A stretch of 12,163 bases of DNA from Limnohabitans sp. (GTDB lineage: Bacteria; Pseudomonadota; Gammaproteobacteria; Burkholderiales; Burkholderiaceae_C), in assembly GCA_018883305.1 (NCBI GenBank), contig VEQI01000065.1:1-12163 (forward strand), read 5' to 3'. A model generated the notes under the pieces. It was not told the origin of the DNA, made no database searches, and saw only the letters and a program-made list of their open reading frames with translations. Positions 1 to 7,198 of the stretch are shown piece after piece. Both the position numbers and the translations under genes were made by a program. The first letter of the stretch is position 1. Every line of letters begins with the position of its first letter.

Positions 1-677
1 GCCATGTACAGCACCGAGGTGCCCACGATGTTCACGTCCATCAAAGGCTCAATGGCCACCTGACCATTGGCCTGCGGCACACCACGGGCCATGCGTGAAG
101 CCATGTCGGTGCCGGCGTTGCCAATGTCGATCTGGCCTACTGCAATGTTGTACTTGCGCCCGTCCAGCGAGGCGGCTTTTGTCAGGCCGCTCACCGAATG
201 CTTGGTGGCCGTGTAGGCAATGGAATTGGGTCGGGGCGCATGCGCCGAGATGGAGCCATTGTTGATGATGCGCCCGCCCTTGGGGCTTTGGTCTTTCATC
301 ACCTTGAAGGCCTGTTGAATGCAATAGAACATGCCGTTGAGGTTGATGTCCACCACATTTCGCCACTGCTCGATGCTGAGCTCTTCCAGCGGAATGCCTG
401 GGGCATTCACACCCGCGTTGTTGAACAGCAGGTCCACGCGGCCAAAGGCCTTGACGGCAGCATCGAACAAGGCCTTCACGGAATCGGGGTTGGAGACATC
501 GGTCGGCACCCCCAGGGCGCGGGCACCGGCCTGAGACTCCTCGATCACGGCTTGCAGCGGCTCAGGCCGACGGCCGGCCAGCACCACGTTCCAGCCGTCG
601 CGCAACAGGGCCAGCGCCGCTGCACGGCCCACGCCGGAACCGCCGCCCGTGACGATGGCTACTTTGGATGCTGTCAT
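1..677 (-). CDS. Short-chain dehydrogenase/reductase (SDR), 3' end missing
   Basis: NAD(P)-dependent oxidoreductase of the classical SDR family, acting on an unknown alcohol or ketone in the cytoplasm. The first 225 codons are present, and the frame runs off the left edge of the window. Visible in the translation are the Rossmann nucleotide motif TGGGSGVG (residues 10-17), the NNAG motif (86-89), the structural/catalytic Asn112 (DIN), the active Ser142 and the YTATK signature (Tyr155, Lys159). The catalytic tetrad is therefore complete. Classical SDRs are about 250 residues, so perhaps 25-40 residues are lost. The ATG at 677 is chosen because AGGAG lies about 8 bases upstream and the Rossmann strand starts at residue 5. 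It lies 63 bases downstream of rnr on the same strand, with a hairpin in between. The family is certain; the substrate cannot be inferred. Confidence 0.93.
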   Translation of the reverse strand, partial: MTASKVAIVTGGGSGVGRAAALALLRDGWNVVLAGRRPEPLQAVIEESQAGARALGVPTDVSNPDSVKALFDAAVKAFGRVDLLFNNAGVNAPGIPLEELSIEQWRNVVDINLNGMFYCIQQAFKVMKDQSPKGGRIINNGSISAHAPRPNSIAYTATKHSVSGLTKAASLDGRKYNIAVGQIDIGNAGTDMASRMARGVPQANGQVAIEPLMDVNIVGTSVLYM

Positions 678-702
678 ACAAGATCTCCTGAAATAGTGAT
701 GG

Positions 703-732
703 AAAATGGCCCGACACGTTGCAAGGTCGGGC
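703..732 (-). terminator. Hairpin after rnr, possible weak terminator or attenuator
   Basis: GCCCGAC (709-715) and GTCGGGC (726-732) form a perfect 7-bp GC-rich stem with a 10-base loop, nine bases past the rnr stop codon. Reading on the minus strand, the stem is followed by CATTTTCC, a short U-run. This resembles a weak rho-independent terminator of rnr. The next gene starts only 32 bases beyond the stem with a good ribosome-binding site and no recognisable promoter, so partial readthrough into the SDR gene is plausible. Confidence 0.45.
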
Positions 733-740
733 AGAGAAAT

Positions 741-2984
741 TCAGCGCCTGGCTTTGCGTCCCTTTTTAAAGCTGGCCGCTTTTTTGACGGCTGCCTTCAA
801 GGCCTGGATGGGCGATTGTGACGCAAGGCCTTTGCGAGCGCCCGACGCCTTGTCGCTGCCGTGTCTGCGTGCATCGGTCGCGTCAAACTCGCGCGAATCT
901 CGCCCAGCCTTGCGGGCAGGTTTGTCCTTGTCTCGCCCTTTAAGAGGCTGTTCCAACGGGTCACGCACCAGTCGGAAATCAATCTTGCGACCATCTAAAT
1001 CCACGCGACTGACCTGGACCATCACGCGTGTGCCCACGGCATAACGGATGCCCGTGCGTTCGCCACGCAGTTCTTGGCGCGTCTCGTCAAAACGGAAATA
1101 CTCGCCACCCAACTCGGTGATGTGCACCAGGCCTTCCACATACAACGCGTCCAGGGTCACGAACAGACCGAACCCGGTGACGGCTGACACCACGCCGCTG
1201 TATTCCTCACCCAGGTGTTCGCGCATGTACTTGCACTTGAGCCAGGCCTCCACATCTCGGCTGGCCTCGTCGGCCCGGCGCTCGTTGGCGCTGCAATGCA
1301 AACCGGCAGCTTCCCAGGCTGGTTGGTCAACATCCGGCTTTTTGGGGCGATGCGTGGGCTCGGGCGGTTTGACACGCGAAGCCAGGCGGCGCGCCAGGCG
1401 TGCATGGGCTTCACCAGGCGTGGGCAAGGCCGGGAGTTGATACCGCCGTTGTGCCAGGATGGCCTTGATGACCCGGTGCACCAGCAGGTCGGGGTAACGA
1501 CGGATCGGGCTGGTGAAGTGCGTGTAGGCCTCAAAGGCCAAGCCGAAGTGACCGCTGTTGATGGGCGTGTAAATGGCTTGCTGCATGGAGCGCAGCAGCA
1601 TGGTGTGAATTTGCTGTGCATCGGGGCGGTCGTGTGTGGCCGCGGCGATGGCTTGAAACTCCCCCGGGGTCGGGTCTTCGCTGATGGAGAGCCCCAGCCC
1701 CATGGCCTTGAGATAGTTACGCAGCAGTTCGCGCTTTTCCGGCGTGGGGCCCTCGTGCACGCGATACAGGGCCGGGTGCTTGTGCTGCAGGATGAAATCC
1801 GCACTGCAGGCATTGGCCGCCAGCATGGCCTCTTCAATGAGACGGTGCGCGTCATTGCGCACACGCGGCACGATCTTTTCAATGCGTCCGCTCTCATCGC
1901 ACACGATCTGCGTTTCCGTGGTTTCAAAATCCACGGCACCACGGCGCTCACGCGCACTCAGCAAGGCCCGATACACCTCGTGCAGGTGAATGAGGTGATC
2001 CACCAGTTCGCCGCGCGCCTGGGCTTGCGGGCCACGGGTATTGGCCAACACCGCAGCCACCTCGGTGTAGGTCAGACGAGCCTGGCTGTGCATCACCGCC
2101 GGGTAAAACTGATAGGCCGTGATCTCGCCCTGCGTGTTGATCAGCATGTCGGCCACCATGCACAACCGATCCACCGCCGGATTGAGCGAGCACAAGCCGT
2201 TGGAGAGCTTCTCGGGCAGCATGGGAATCACACGGCGCGGAAAATACACGCTGGTGGCACGGTCATACGCATCGACATCGATGGCACTGCCCGTCTCCAC
2301 ATAGTGGCTCACATCGGCAATGGCCACCAGCAAACGCCAGCCCTTGGTGCGTCCCACCTTGGTGGGCTCGCAATACACCGCGTCGTCAAAGTCGCGCGCG
2401 TCTTCACCATCAATGGTCACCAACGGAATGTCCGTCAGGTCCACCCGGTGCGTGGTGTCTTGCGGACGCACCCGCTCGGGCAGCGCACGCGCCTGTGCCA
2501 AACAGGCGGGCGAGAACTCATGCGGCACACCGTATTTGCGCACGGCGATTTCTATCTCCATGCCCGGGTCGTCCATCTCGCCCAGCACTTCCTTGATGCG
2601 TCCCACCGGTTGCCCGAACAAGCTGGGCGGCTCCGTCAATTCCACCACCACGACCTGCCCGGTCTTGGCCTGCCCGGTGGCCCCTTTGGGAATCAGCACA
2701 TCCTGCCCATAGCGTTTGTCTTCGGGCGCCACCAGCCACACACCACCTCCTTGCAGCAAGCGACCAATGATGGGTTGATCGGGTCGTTGCACGATTTCCA
2801 CCACCCGACCTTCGGGGCGCCCCCGGTTGTCAAAGCGCACCACGCGGGCCTTGACTCGGTCACGGTGCAGCACCGCACGCATCTCGTTGGGCGGCAGATA
2901 AATGTCCGCCGCCCCGTCATCTCGCTGCACAAAACCGTGTCCATCGCGGTGGCCCAACACGGTTCCTTCAAATTCTTCCAGCAA
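741..2984 (-). CDS. rnr: Ribonuclease R (RNB-family 3'-5' exoribonuclease)
   Basis: Processive 3'-5' exoribonuclease that degrades structured RNA. Numbering from the TTG at 2984 (747 residues), the cold-shock-like domains begin within ten residues (GTVLGHRDG). The RNB core carries DGEDARDFDD at 192-201. Its Asp192, Asp198, Asp200 and Asp201 correspond to the metal-binding Asp272/278/280/281 of the E. coli enzyme. An S1 domain (about 592-672) and a Lys/Arg-rich tail follow. A proline-rich segment of about 40 residues (about 517-555) interrupts the end of the RNB domain. Compared with E. coli (813 residues), the N-terminal helical/winged-helix part of about 80 residues is absent. The start is uncertain. 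The frame stays open back to a GTG at 3062, but that codon lies inside the tRNA gene on the other strand. No in-frame ATG exists near the N-terminus and no candidate has a convincing Shine-Dalgarno, so TTG 2984 is the best compromise. Confidence 0.93.
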   Translation of the reverse strand: MLEEFEGTVLGHRDGHGFVQRDDGAADIYLPPNEMRAVLHRDRVKARVVRFDNRGRPEGRVVEIVQRPDQPIIGRLLQGGGVWLVAPEDKRYGQDVLIPKGATGQAKTGQVVVVELTEPPSLFGQPVGRIKEVLGEMDDPGMEIEIAVRKYGVPHEFSPACLAQARALPERVRPQDTTHRVDLTDIPLVTIDGEDARDFDDAVYCEPTKVGRTKGWRLLVAIADVSHYVETGSAIDVDAYDRATSVYFPRRVIPMLPEKLSNGLCSLNPAVDRLCMVADMLINTQGEITAYQFYPAVMHSQARLTYTEVAAVLANTRGPQAQARGELVDHLIHLHEVYRALLSARERRGAVDFETTETQIVCDESGRIEKIVPRVRNDAHRLIEEAMLAANACSADFILQHKHPALYRVHEGPTPEKRELLRNYLKAMGLGLSISEDPTPGEFQAIAAATHDRPDAQQIHTMLLRSMQQAIYTPINSGHFGLAFEAYTHFTSPIRRYPDLLVHRVIKAILAQRRYQLPALPTPGEAHARLARRLASRVKPPEPTHRPKKPDVDQPAWEAAGLHCSANERRADEASRDVEAWLKCKYMREHLGEEYSGVVSAVTGFGLFVTLDALYVEGLVHITELGGEYFRFDETRQELRGERTGIRYAVGTRVMVQVSRVDLDGRKIDFRLVRDPLEQPLKGRDKDKPARKAGRDSREFDATDARRHGSDKASGARKGLASQSPIQALKAAVKKAASFKKGRKARR

Positions 2985-3007
2985 CGCGCTGGTCGGGCTA
3001 ATTTTTT

Positions 3008-3016
3008 TGATACAAT
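3008..3016 (+). promoter_or_regulatory. Extended -10 promoter element of tRNA-Leu
   Basis: TGA followed by TACAAT (3011-3016) is an extended -10 element (TGn plus 5 of 6 consensus bases). It lies 18 bases before the first base of the tRNA, giving a short leader for RNase P to remove. No good -35 hexamer is seen around 2988-2993, which fits an extended -10 promoter. Read on the minus strand, the overlapping bases 3007-3012 give TATCAA, a possible weak -10 for rnr. Confidence 0.6.
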
Positions 3017-3034
3017 GCCTTTCTTTCCTGAAAT

Positions 3035-3119
<85 letters not shown>

Positions 3120-3158
3120 AGTATATCGGCGCACTTTCTGCTGCGCGCACTTGGAACA

Positions 3159-3180
3159 AAGCGTTTTCTGCCAAACGCTT
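3159..3180. repeat. Inverted repeat in the tRNA-rimO gap
   Basis: AAGCGTTT (3159-3166) and AAACGCTT (3173-3180) form a perfect 8-bp stem with a 6-base loop. On the minus strand it is followed by TGTTCC, on the plus strand by GACACG, so neither side has a proper U-tract. It could end rimO transcription before it runs antisense through the tRNA, or mark the end of the tRNA transcript. The gap 3120-3304 (185 bases) holds no convincing gene. A second, weaker stem (ACGCGC 3241-3246 with GCGCGT 3258-3263) also lies here. Confidence 0.4.
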
Positions 3181-3304
3181 GACACGTTCATCACCCTTGT
3201 ATTGCTTGTCACTCGCCTCCACGCAGCGAGCTGGCTCTTGACGCGCGCCATGATCGAGCGCGTACTTTTGATAGGCATGGACGTTGTCCCGCTGTCAGGA
3301 CACC

Positions 3305-4696
3305 TCAAATCGGTTCCGCCACCAAATCATGTCCCTGCGTGTCCACCACACGGGCACGTGTGAAGCCGCCCACTTGCAGGCGCTTGCTCACGCGTTGTGC
3401 AGGCAGCAAATGCACCACCCCATCAATCTCGGGCGCATCGGCATAACTGCGACCTCGTCCGCCCTGGCGCCCAGCCCCTGGTGCAGCATCCACCAACACC
3501 TGCATGGTTGAACCCACACGACGTCGCAAGCGCTCAATGGACACCGCTTCCGCCACCGCCATGAAGCGGGCACGACGCTCCTCACGCACCTCATCCGGCA
3601 AGGCACCGGGCAGGTCATTGGCCGTGGCACCCTTCACCGGACTGTAGGCAAAGCAGCCTGCACGATCAATGCCGGCTTCACGAACAAAGTCCAGCAGATG
3701 CTCAAACTCGCCCTCGGTCTCACCGGGAAAACCGGCGATGAAGGTGCTGCGCACCACCAGCTCGGGACATTGTTCGCGCCAACGCATCAGGCGCTCCAGG
3801 TTACGCTCACCGCTGGCAGGACGCTTCATGCGATGCAGCACCTCCGGGTGGCTGTGCTGAAAAGGCACATCCAGATACGGCAGCACCAGGCCCTCAGCCA
3901 TCAGGGGGATGATTTCATCCACACTGGGGTACGGGTAGACGTAATGCAACCGAACCCAGGCACCATAAGGCTTGGCCAATTCACCCAGGGCCTGCACCAA
4001 TTCAAAGGTTCGGGTCTTGATGGGCTTGCCATCCCAAAAGCCCGTGCGGTAACGCAGATCCACCCCATACGCAGAGGTGTCCTGACTCACCACCAGCAAC
4101 TCCAGCACGCCACTTTCGAACAGCGCCCGCGCCTCATCCAGAATCTGGCCAATGGGTCGAGACACCAGGTCGCCGCGCATGGAGGGGATGATGCAGAACG
4201 TGCATCGATGATTGCAACCCTCACTGATCTTGAGATAGGCGTAGTACTTGGGCGTGAGCTTGATACCCGCAGGCCCCATGGCCGGCGGCACCAGATCCAA
4301 AAACGGATCATGGGGTTTGGGCAGATGGGCATGCACGGCCTGCATCACTTCGTCCGTGGCATGCGGTCCGGTCACGGCCAACACACGCGGATGAACGGCC
4401 TGCACGAGATTGCTGCCCTGGTCATCGGCACGTGCACCCAGACAACCAGTGACGATCACGCGGCCGTTTTCAGCCAGTGCCTCACCAATGGTGTCCAGGC
4501 TTTCCTTGACCGCATCATCGATGAAGCCACAGGTGTTGACAATGACCAGGTCCGCCCCCTGAAAGGTCTTGGAGGTCTGATAGCCCTCTGCGCTCAGGCG
4601 CGTGAGGATCAGTTCGGAATCGGTCAGGGCCTTGGGGCAACCCAGGCTGACAAAGCCCACCTTGGGTGCCTGATGGGGAGTGGAAGTTTCAGTCAT
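3305..4696 (-). CDS. rimO: Ribosomal protein S12 methylthiotransferase RimO
   Basis: Radical-SAM enzyme that adds a methylthio group to the conserved aspartate (Asp88 in E. coli numbering) of ribosomal protein S12. The product is 463 residues, close to the usual length. The N-terminal MTTase domain has its three cluster-binding cysteines (Cys20 in LGCPK, Cys56 in NTCGF, Cys85 in TGCLG). The radical-SAM CNHRCTFC motif gives Cys161, Cys165 and Cys168. A TRAM domain occupies about 393-463. The LGCPK and SEGCNHRC contexts favour RimO over the tRNA-modifying relative MiaB. An upstream extension to 4804 is open but runs through phaR and is unlike any RimO N-terminus, so the ATG at 4696 is used. The gene lies 37 bases after phaR on the same strand and is probably cotranscribed with it. 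The ribosome-binding site is poor and sits at the foot of a hairpin. Confidence 0.96.
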   Translation of the reverse strand: MTETSTPHQAPKVGFVSLGCPKALTDSELILTRLSAEGYQTSKTFQGADLVIVNTCGFIDDAVKESLDTIGEALAENGRVIVTGCLGARADDQGSNLVQAVHPRVLAVTGPHATDEVMQAVHAHLPKPHDPFLDLVPPAMGPAGIKLTPKYYAYLKISEGCNHRCTFCIIPSMRGDLVSRPIGQILDEARALFESGVLELLVVSQDTSAYGVDLRYRTGFWDGKPIKTRTFELVQALGELAKPYGAWVRLHYVYPYPSVDEIIPLMAEGLVLPYLDVPFQHSHPEVLHRMKRPASGERNLERLMRWREQCPELVVRSTFIAGFPGETEGEFEHLLDFVREAGIDRAGCFAYSPVKGATANDLPGALPDEVREERRARFMAVAEAVSIERLRRRVGSTMQVLVDAAPGAGRQGGRGRSYADAPEIDGVVHLLPAQRVSKRLQVGGFTRARVVDTQGHDLVAEPI

Positions 4697-4706
4697 GGCG
4701 TGTAGG

Positions 4707-4728
4707 GCCCCGCCACAAACCGCGGGGC
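4707..4728 (-). repeat. GC-rich hairpin between phaR and the rimO start
   Basis: GCCCCGC (4707-4713) and GCGGGGC (4722-4728) form a perfect 7-bp stem with an 8-base loop, filling most of the 37-base phaR-rimO gap. On the minus strand it is followed by CCTACACGCC and then the rimO ATG, with no U-run, so it does not look like an intrinsic terminator. The GGGG that could act as the rimO ribosome-binding site is buried in the stem. It may lower rimO translation or stabilise the upstream mRNA. Confidence 0.45.
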
Positions 4729-4733
4729 GGGGG

Positions 4734-5279
4734 TCAGTGCTTGATGCCCATAGCGCCCAACATCTGGGCGGTCTGCTTTTGCAATTGGTCTTGCATCTGA
4801 ACAAACATGTTCTTAGATTGCTCGACGTAGTTGCCCATCATGCCCTGCAACAAAGGAGACTGCATGGCCATGAATTGCTTCCACATTTCCGGCGTGAGCG
4901 AGCGGGACTGCTCCGTCAACTGGTTTTGAATGTCAATCAAGGATTGCACATTCTTTTCCAGGTACGCGCCCATGAAGCCCTGCATGGTGTTGCCGTAGAA
5001 GCGGATGATGTTGGCCAGCGCAGCCTCGGTGAACATGGGCACGCCACCGGTCTCTTCCTCCAGGATGATCTGCAGCAGGATGCTGCGCGTGATGTCTTCC
5101 TGGCTCTTGGCGTCGCGCACCACCATGCGCAGCCCCTGCATCACCATCAGCTTGACATCGGCCAGGGTGATGTAAGAGGAGGTCAGCGTGTCATAGAGAC
5201 GCCGATTGGGGTATTTTTTGATGACGCGCACCGAGGCATCGGCGGATGCGGGTCGATCGGACGTCTTGGGGTGGGCCAC
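4734..5279 (-). CDS. phaR: Polyhydroxyalkanoate synthesis repressor PhaR
   Basis: DNA-binding regulator that, in characterised relatives, represses phasin (phaP) and its own gene and is released by binding nascent polyhydroxyalkanoate granules. The 181-residue product has the PHB accumulation regulatory DNA-binding domain at about 19-77, with the signature KKYPNRRLYD at 21-30. A Met/Gln-rich, probably helical granule-binding region covers about 83-175 (PMFTEAALANIIRFYGN, then repeated QMQ/QLQ near the end). The start is taken as the GTG at 5279, because the frame upstream (to a TTG at 5321) encodes hydrophobic residues unlike the family and contains the predicted transcription start. No clear Shine-Dalgarno precedes the GTG. 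rimO follows 37 bases downstream. The CoA-transferase gene diverges from it on the other side. No PHA synthase genes are in the window. Confidence 0.93.
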   Translation of the reverse strand: MAHPKTSDRPASADASVRVIKKYPNRRLYDTLTSSYITLADVKLMVMQGLRMVVRDAKSQEDITRSILLQIILEEETGGVPMFTEAALANIIRFYGNTMQGFMGAYLEKNVQSLIDIQNQLTEQSRSLTPEMWKQFMAMQSPLLQGMMGNYVEQSKNMFVQMQDQLQKQTAQMLGAMGIKH

Positions 5280-5306
5280 GGTGTGAAAACAAATCAGTAG
5301 AAAAAA

Positions 5307-5318
5307 TGCTGCAAAGCA
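5307..5318. promoter_or_regulatory. Candidate PhaR autoregulatory operator
   Basis: TGCTGCAAAGCA contains TGC/GCA dyad symmetry and the core CTGC-AAA-GCAC (5309-5319). This matches seven of eight defined bases of the CTGC-N3/4-GCAG site that I recall being reported for PhaR of Paracoccus. It sits immediately downstream of the phaR -10 element, over the expected transcription start, where a repressor would block initiation. Assignment rests on position and motif similarity only. Confidence 0.4.
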
Positions 5319-5323
5319 CAAGA

Positions 5324-5329
5324 ATTATA
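5324..5329 (-). promoter_or_regulatory. phaR -10 element
   Basis: On the minus strand this reads TATAAT, a perfect -10 hexamer about 45 bases before the phaR GTG. The predicted transcription start is near 5317. The -35 position holds GGGGCC instead of a recognisable hexamer, so the promoter may be weak or activator-dependent. Confidence 0.55.
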
Positions 5330-5354
5330 TCGGGGCCTCTCCTCCCGGCCCCGA
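5330..5354. repeat. GC-rich inverted repeat abutting the phaR -10
   Basis: TCGGGGCC (5330-5337) and GGCCCCGA (5347-5354) are a perfect 8-bp inverted repeat around a 9-base pyrimidine spacer. They occupy the -12 to -40 region of the phaR promoter, in place of a -35 hexamer. It may be a protein-binding dyad. As an RNA hairpin it would only matter for a transcript starting further upstream. Confidence 0.4.
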
Positions 5355-5401
5355 GGCGTCGTTCAGGGTCCGCACGGCGACATCCTCCCGGCGATTTCAC
5401 G

Positions 5402-5430
5402 TTGTCGGCCGGCACCACGCTTGTTAGGAT
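5402..5430 (+). promoter_or_regulatory. Candidate promoter of the CoA-transferase/MaoC operon
   Basis: TTGTCG (5402-5407) and TAGGAT (5425-5430) are separated by 17 bases. Each matches 4 of 6 consensus bases, and the -10 is preceded by TGT (extended -10). Initiation near 5437 would give a leader of about 23 bases. It lies inside a three-element repeat that also occurs between the Bug genes, so the promoter is probably controlled by a regulator bound over it. Confidence 0.4.
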
Positions 5431-5439
5431 GGGCGACAA
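5402..5439. promoter_or_regulatory. Three-part operator candidate, copy 1
   Basis: TTGTCG (5402-5407), 12 bases, CTTGT (5420-5424), 9 bases, CGACA (5434-5438). The outer arms extend to a perfect 7-bp inverted repeat, GTTGTCG (5401-5407) and CGACAAC (5434-5440). The same three elements with nearly the same spacing recur at 8191-8228. The element overlaps the likely -35, -10 and start of the CoA-transferase promoter, a repressor-like position. The best candidate binder is the IclR-family protein encoded at 10184. Confidence 0.45.
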
Positions 5440-5459
5440 CCATTTATCTCCTCCGTTTC

Positions 5460-6689
5460 ATGAGTCTTCAACCGCTTCAAGGTATCCGCGTCCTCGATCT
5501 GAGCAAGGTGATTGCCGGCCCCTTGTGCGGCCAATACCTGGGCGAACTGGGCGCCACGGTGACCAAGGTCGAGCCCCCGGTCACGGGTGACGACACCCGT
5601 GCCTGGTTCCCACAAGACCAGGGCATCTCGGCCACCTATTTGGCCGTCAATCACAACAAGCACAGCCTGACGCTGGACCTGAAGCACCCGCAAGCGCGCG
5701 AAGTCATCCATCGACTGGCCCAGCAATCGGATGTGGTGCTGCAAGGCTTTGGCGGGGGCACTGCCACGCGTCTGGGGGTTGACTACGAAACGCTGCGTGC
5801 CGTCAATCCACGTCTCATTTACTGCGAAGTGTCAGGCTATGGGCGCGAAGGCCCCAAAGGCAATGCCCCTGGCTACGATGTCATGCTGCAAGCATTCAGC
5901 GGCATGTTGGCCACCATGGGCACACCGGGCGGCGGATTGTCACGCGCCAGCTTTTCGCCCATTGATATGTCAACGGCCAATTACGCGCTGTCAGGCATTT
6001 TGGCGGCCCTGCTCCATCGGCATCAAACCGGCGAAGGCACTTACCTTGAAGTGTGTTTGCTGGACACCGCCTTAGGTTTGATGAGCTACCCGATCCAGAA
6101 CTATTGGCGCAGTGGCCGAGTGCCCCAACCCATGGGTACGGCGCATCCGGCCATGGCGCCCTATCAAGCCTTTGAAGCGCTAGACGGCCCCCTCATGATT
6201 GGCGTTGGCAATGAAGCCCAATGGCGACGCTTCTGTGCTGCCAGCGATCTGAACGAGTTGGTCGATCACCCCGACTTCGCCACCAACGCATTACGGGTGG
6301 CCAACTTCCATCAAATTGTGGAGCGGGTGCAGCAACGGGTGTCACAACTCACGGTGCAAGATTGGCTGGATCGACTGGAAGCCGCAGGCGTGCCCTGCTC
6401 GCCCATTCACACCGTGGATCAGGCCGTGGTGCACCCTCAAGTGCAATCCCGTGGGTTGATGGTGGAAACGCAGCACCCCACCCTGGGCCCGTTACGCAAC
6501 GTGGGCTTGCCCGTCCGTTTTCGTGGCGAACCTCGGCAGGCGCAGTGCCCCCCGCCCCTGCTGGGTCAACACACAGAGGACATTCTGCGGACCGCCGGCT
6601 ACGCCGATGCTGACATACAAACCCTGCGTGCAAATGGCGTGCTGGGCCCATTACCTGCCAAGCCCGACCAGGCGCATACCCTCTCATGA
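5460..6689 (+). CDS. CaiB/BaiF family (class III) CoA-transferase
   Basis: Moves CoA from a donor thioester to a carboxylic acid, probably activating an organic acid for catabolism in the cytoplasm. The 409-residue product has the family opening (VLDLSKVIAGP, 11-21) and a PGYD segment (137-140). SPIDM places an aspartate at residue 169, matching the catalytic Asp169 of formyl-CoA transferase, which forms an aspartyl-CoA anhydride. The GEGTYLEVCLLD segment (191-202) follows, as usual. Length is normal for the family. The ATG at 5460 is chosen because the family core begins about six residues after it, although no good Shine-Dalgarno precedes it. The stop overlaps the start of the MaoC gene (ATGA), so the two proteins very likely act in one pathway. 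The acid substrate is unknown. Mesaconate- or succinate-type CoA transferases are possible, but the family is too broad to choose. Confidence 0.93.
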   Translation: MSLQPLQGIRVLDLSKVIAGPLCGQYLGELGATVTKVEPPVTGDDTRAWFPQDQGISATYLAVNHNKHSLTLDLKHPQAREVIHRLAQQSDVVLQGFGGGTATRLGVDYETLRAVNPRLIYCEVSGYGREGPKGNAPGYDVMLQAFSGMLATMGTPGGGLSRASFSPIDMSTANYALSGILAALLHRHQTGEGTYLEVCLLDTALGLMSYPIQNYWRSGRVPQPMGTAHPAMAPYQAFEALDGPLMIGVGNEAQWRRFCAASDLNELVDHPDFATNALRVANFHQIVERVQQRVSQLTVQDWLDRLEAAGVPCSPIHTVDQAVVHPQVQSRGLMVETQHPTLGPLRNVGLPVRFRGEPRQAQCPPPLLGQHTEDILRTAGYADADIQTLRANGVLGPLPAKPDQAHTLS

Positions 6690-7168
6690 GCGATACCCCC
6701 TTCGATCCTCGCCAACACCGCCTGGTGGAAACCAAGTGGTTTGAAGATTTCCACCTGGGCGAACGATTTGTCTTGCCCTCACGCACCATGACGGACGGCA
6801 TCTTCGCCGCCTTTCAAATGGCCAGTGGCGATAACCACCCCGTGCACTACGATGTGGAGTACTGCCGCGCCCGTGGCATGCCCCACATGCTGGCGCATGG
6901 CTTTCAAGTGTTGGCGCAAACCTGCGGCGGCGCTGGCCTGTTTGCCTACTATGTGGAAGACTCGCTCAAGGGCTTCATTGAGCAGAGCAGCCGTTTTCTG
7001 GGCATGGTGTTTGTGGGCGACACGGTCTACCCGGCCCTGGAAGTCATTGAACTCACGCCCAATCGCAGCACCGGGGTGCTTGGCCTTCGCTCAACGGTGC
7101 ACAACCAGCGCGGCGAACTGGTCATGGATGGCCTTCAAAAATACCTGTTGCGCAAACGACCGACCTGA
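6686..7168 (+). CDS. MaoC-like hot-dog fold enoyl-CoA hydratase/dehydratase
   Basis: Single hot-dog domain of 160 residues, expected to add or remove water at a 2-enoyl-CoA thioester. The hydratase motif is SGDNHPVHYD at 47-56, giving the catalytic pair Asp49 and His54, followed by LAHG (69-72). The usual Asn before the proline of the GDxNPxH motif is His51 here. The remaining strands and hairpin (about 95-155) fit the MaoC fold. Translation is coupled to the CoA-transferase by the ATGA overlap at 6686-6689. The likely sequence is activation of an unsaturated acid to its CoA ester by the first enzyme and hydration by this one. A CaiB transferase with a MaoC hydratase resembles mesaconate-type routes, but no CitE-like lyase is present in the window, so this is only a suggestion. 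The gene ends 30 bases from the convergent Bug gene. Confidence 0.88.
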   Translation: MSDTPFDPRQHRLVETKWFEDFHLGERFVLPSRTMTDGIFAAFQMASGDNHPVHYDVEYCRARGMPHMLAHGFQVLAQTCGGAGLFAYYVEDSLKGFIEQSSRFLGMVFVGDTVYPALEVIELTPNRSTGVLGLRSTVHNQRGELVMDGLQKYLLRKRPT

Positions 7169-7198
7169 AGTGCCTGCGCGCTCACGCCCGCTGTGAAT

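Noticed and set aside
3179..3205. TTGACA in the tRNA-rimO gap as a plus-strand promoter
   Set aside because: The only -10-like bases (TATTGC) are 15 bases away, and no plus-strand gene or RNA is recognisable downstream.
3698..4705. 335-codon plus-strand frame opposite rimO
   Set aside because: Shadow of rimO, which has complete cysteine motifs on the other strand.
4680..5300. 206-codon plus-strand frame opposite phaR
   Set aside because: Antisense of phaR; His/Leu/Gln-rich with no family resemblance.
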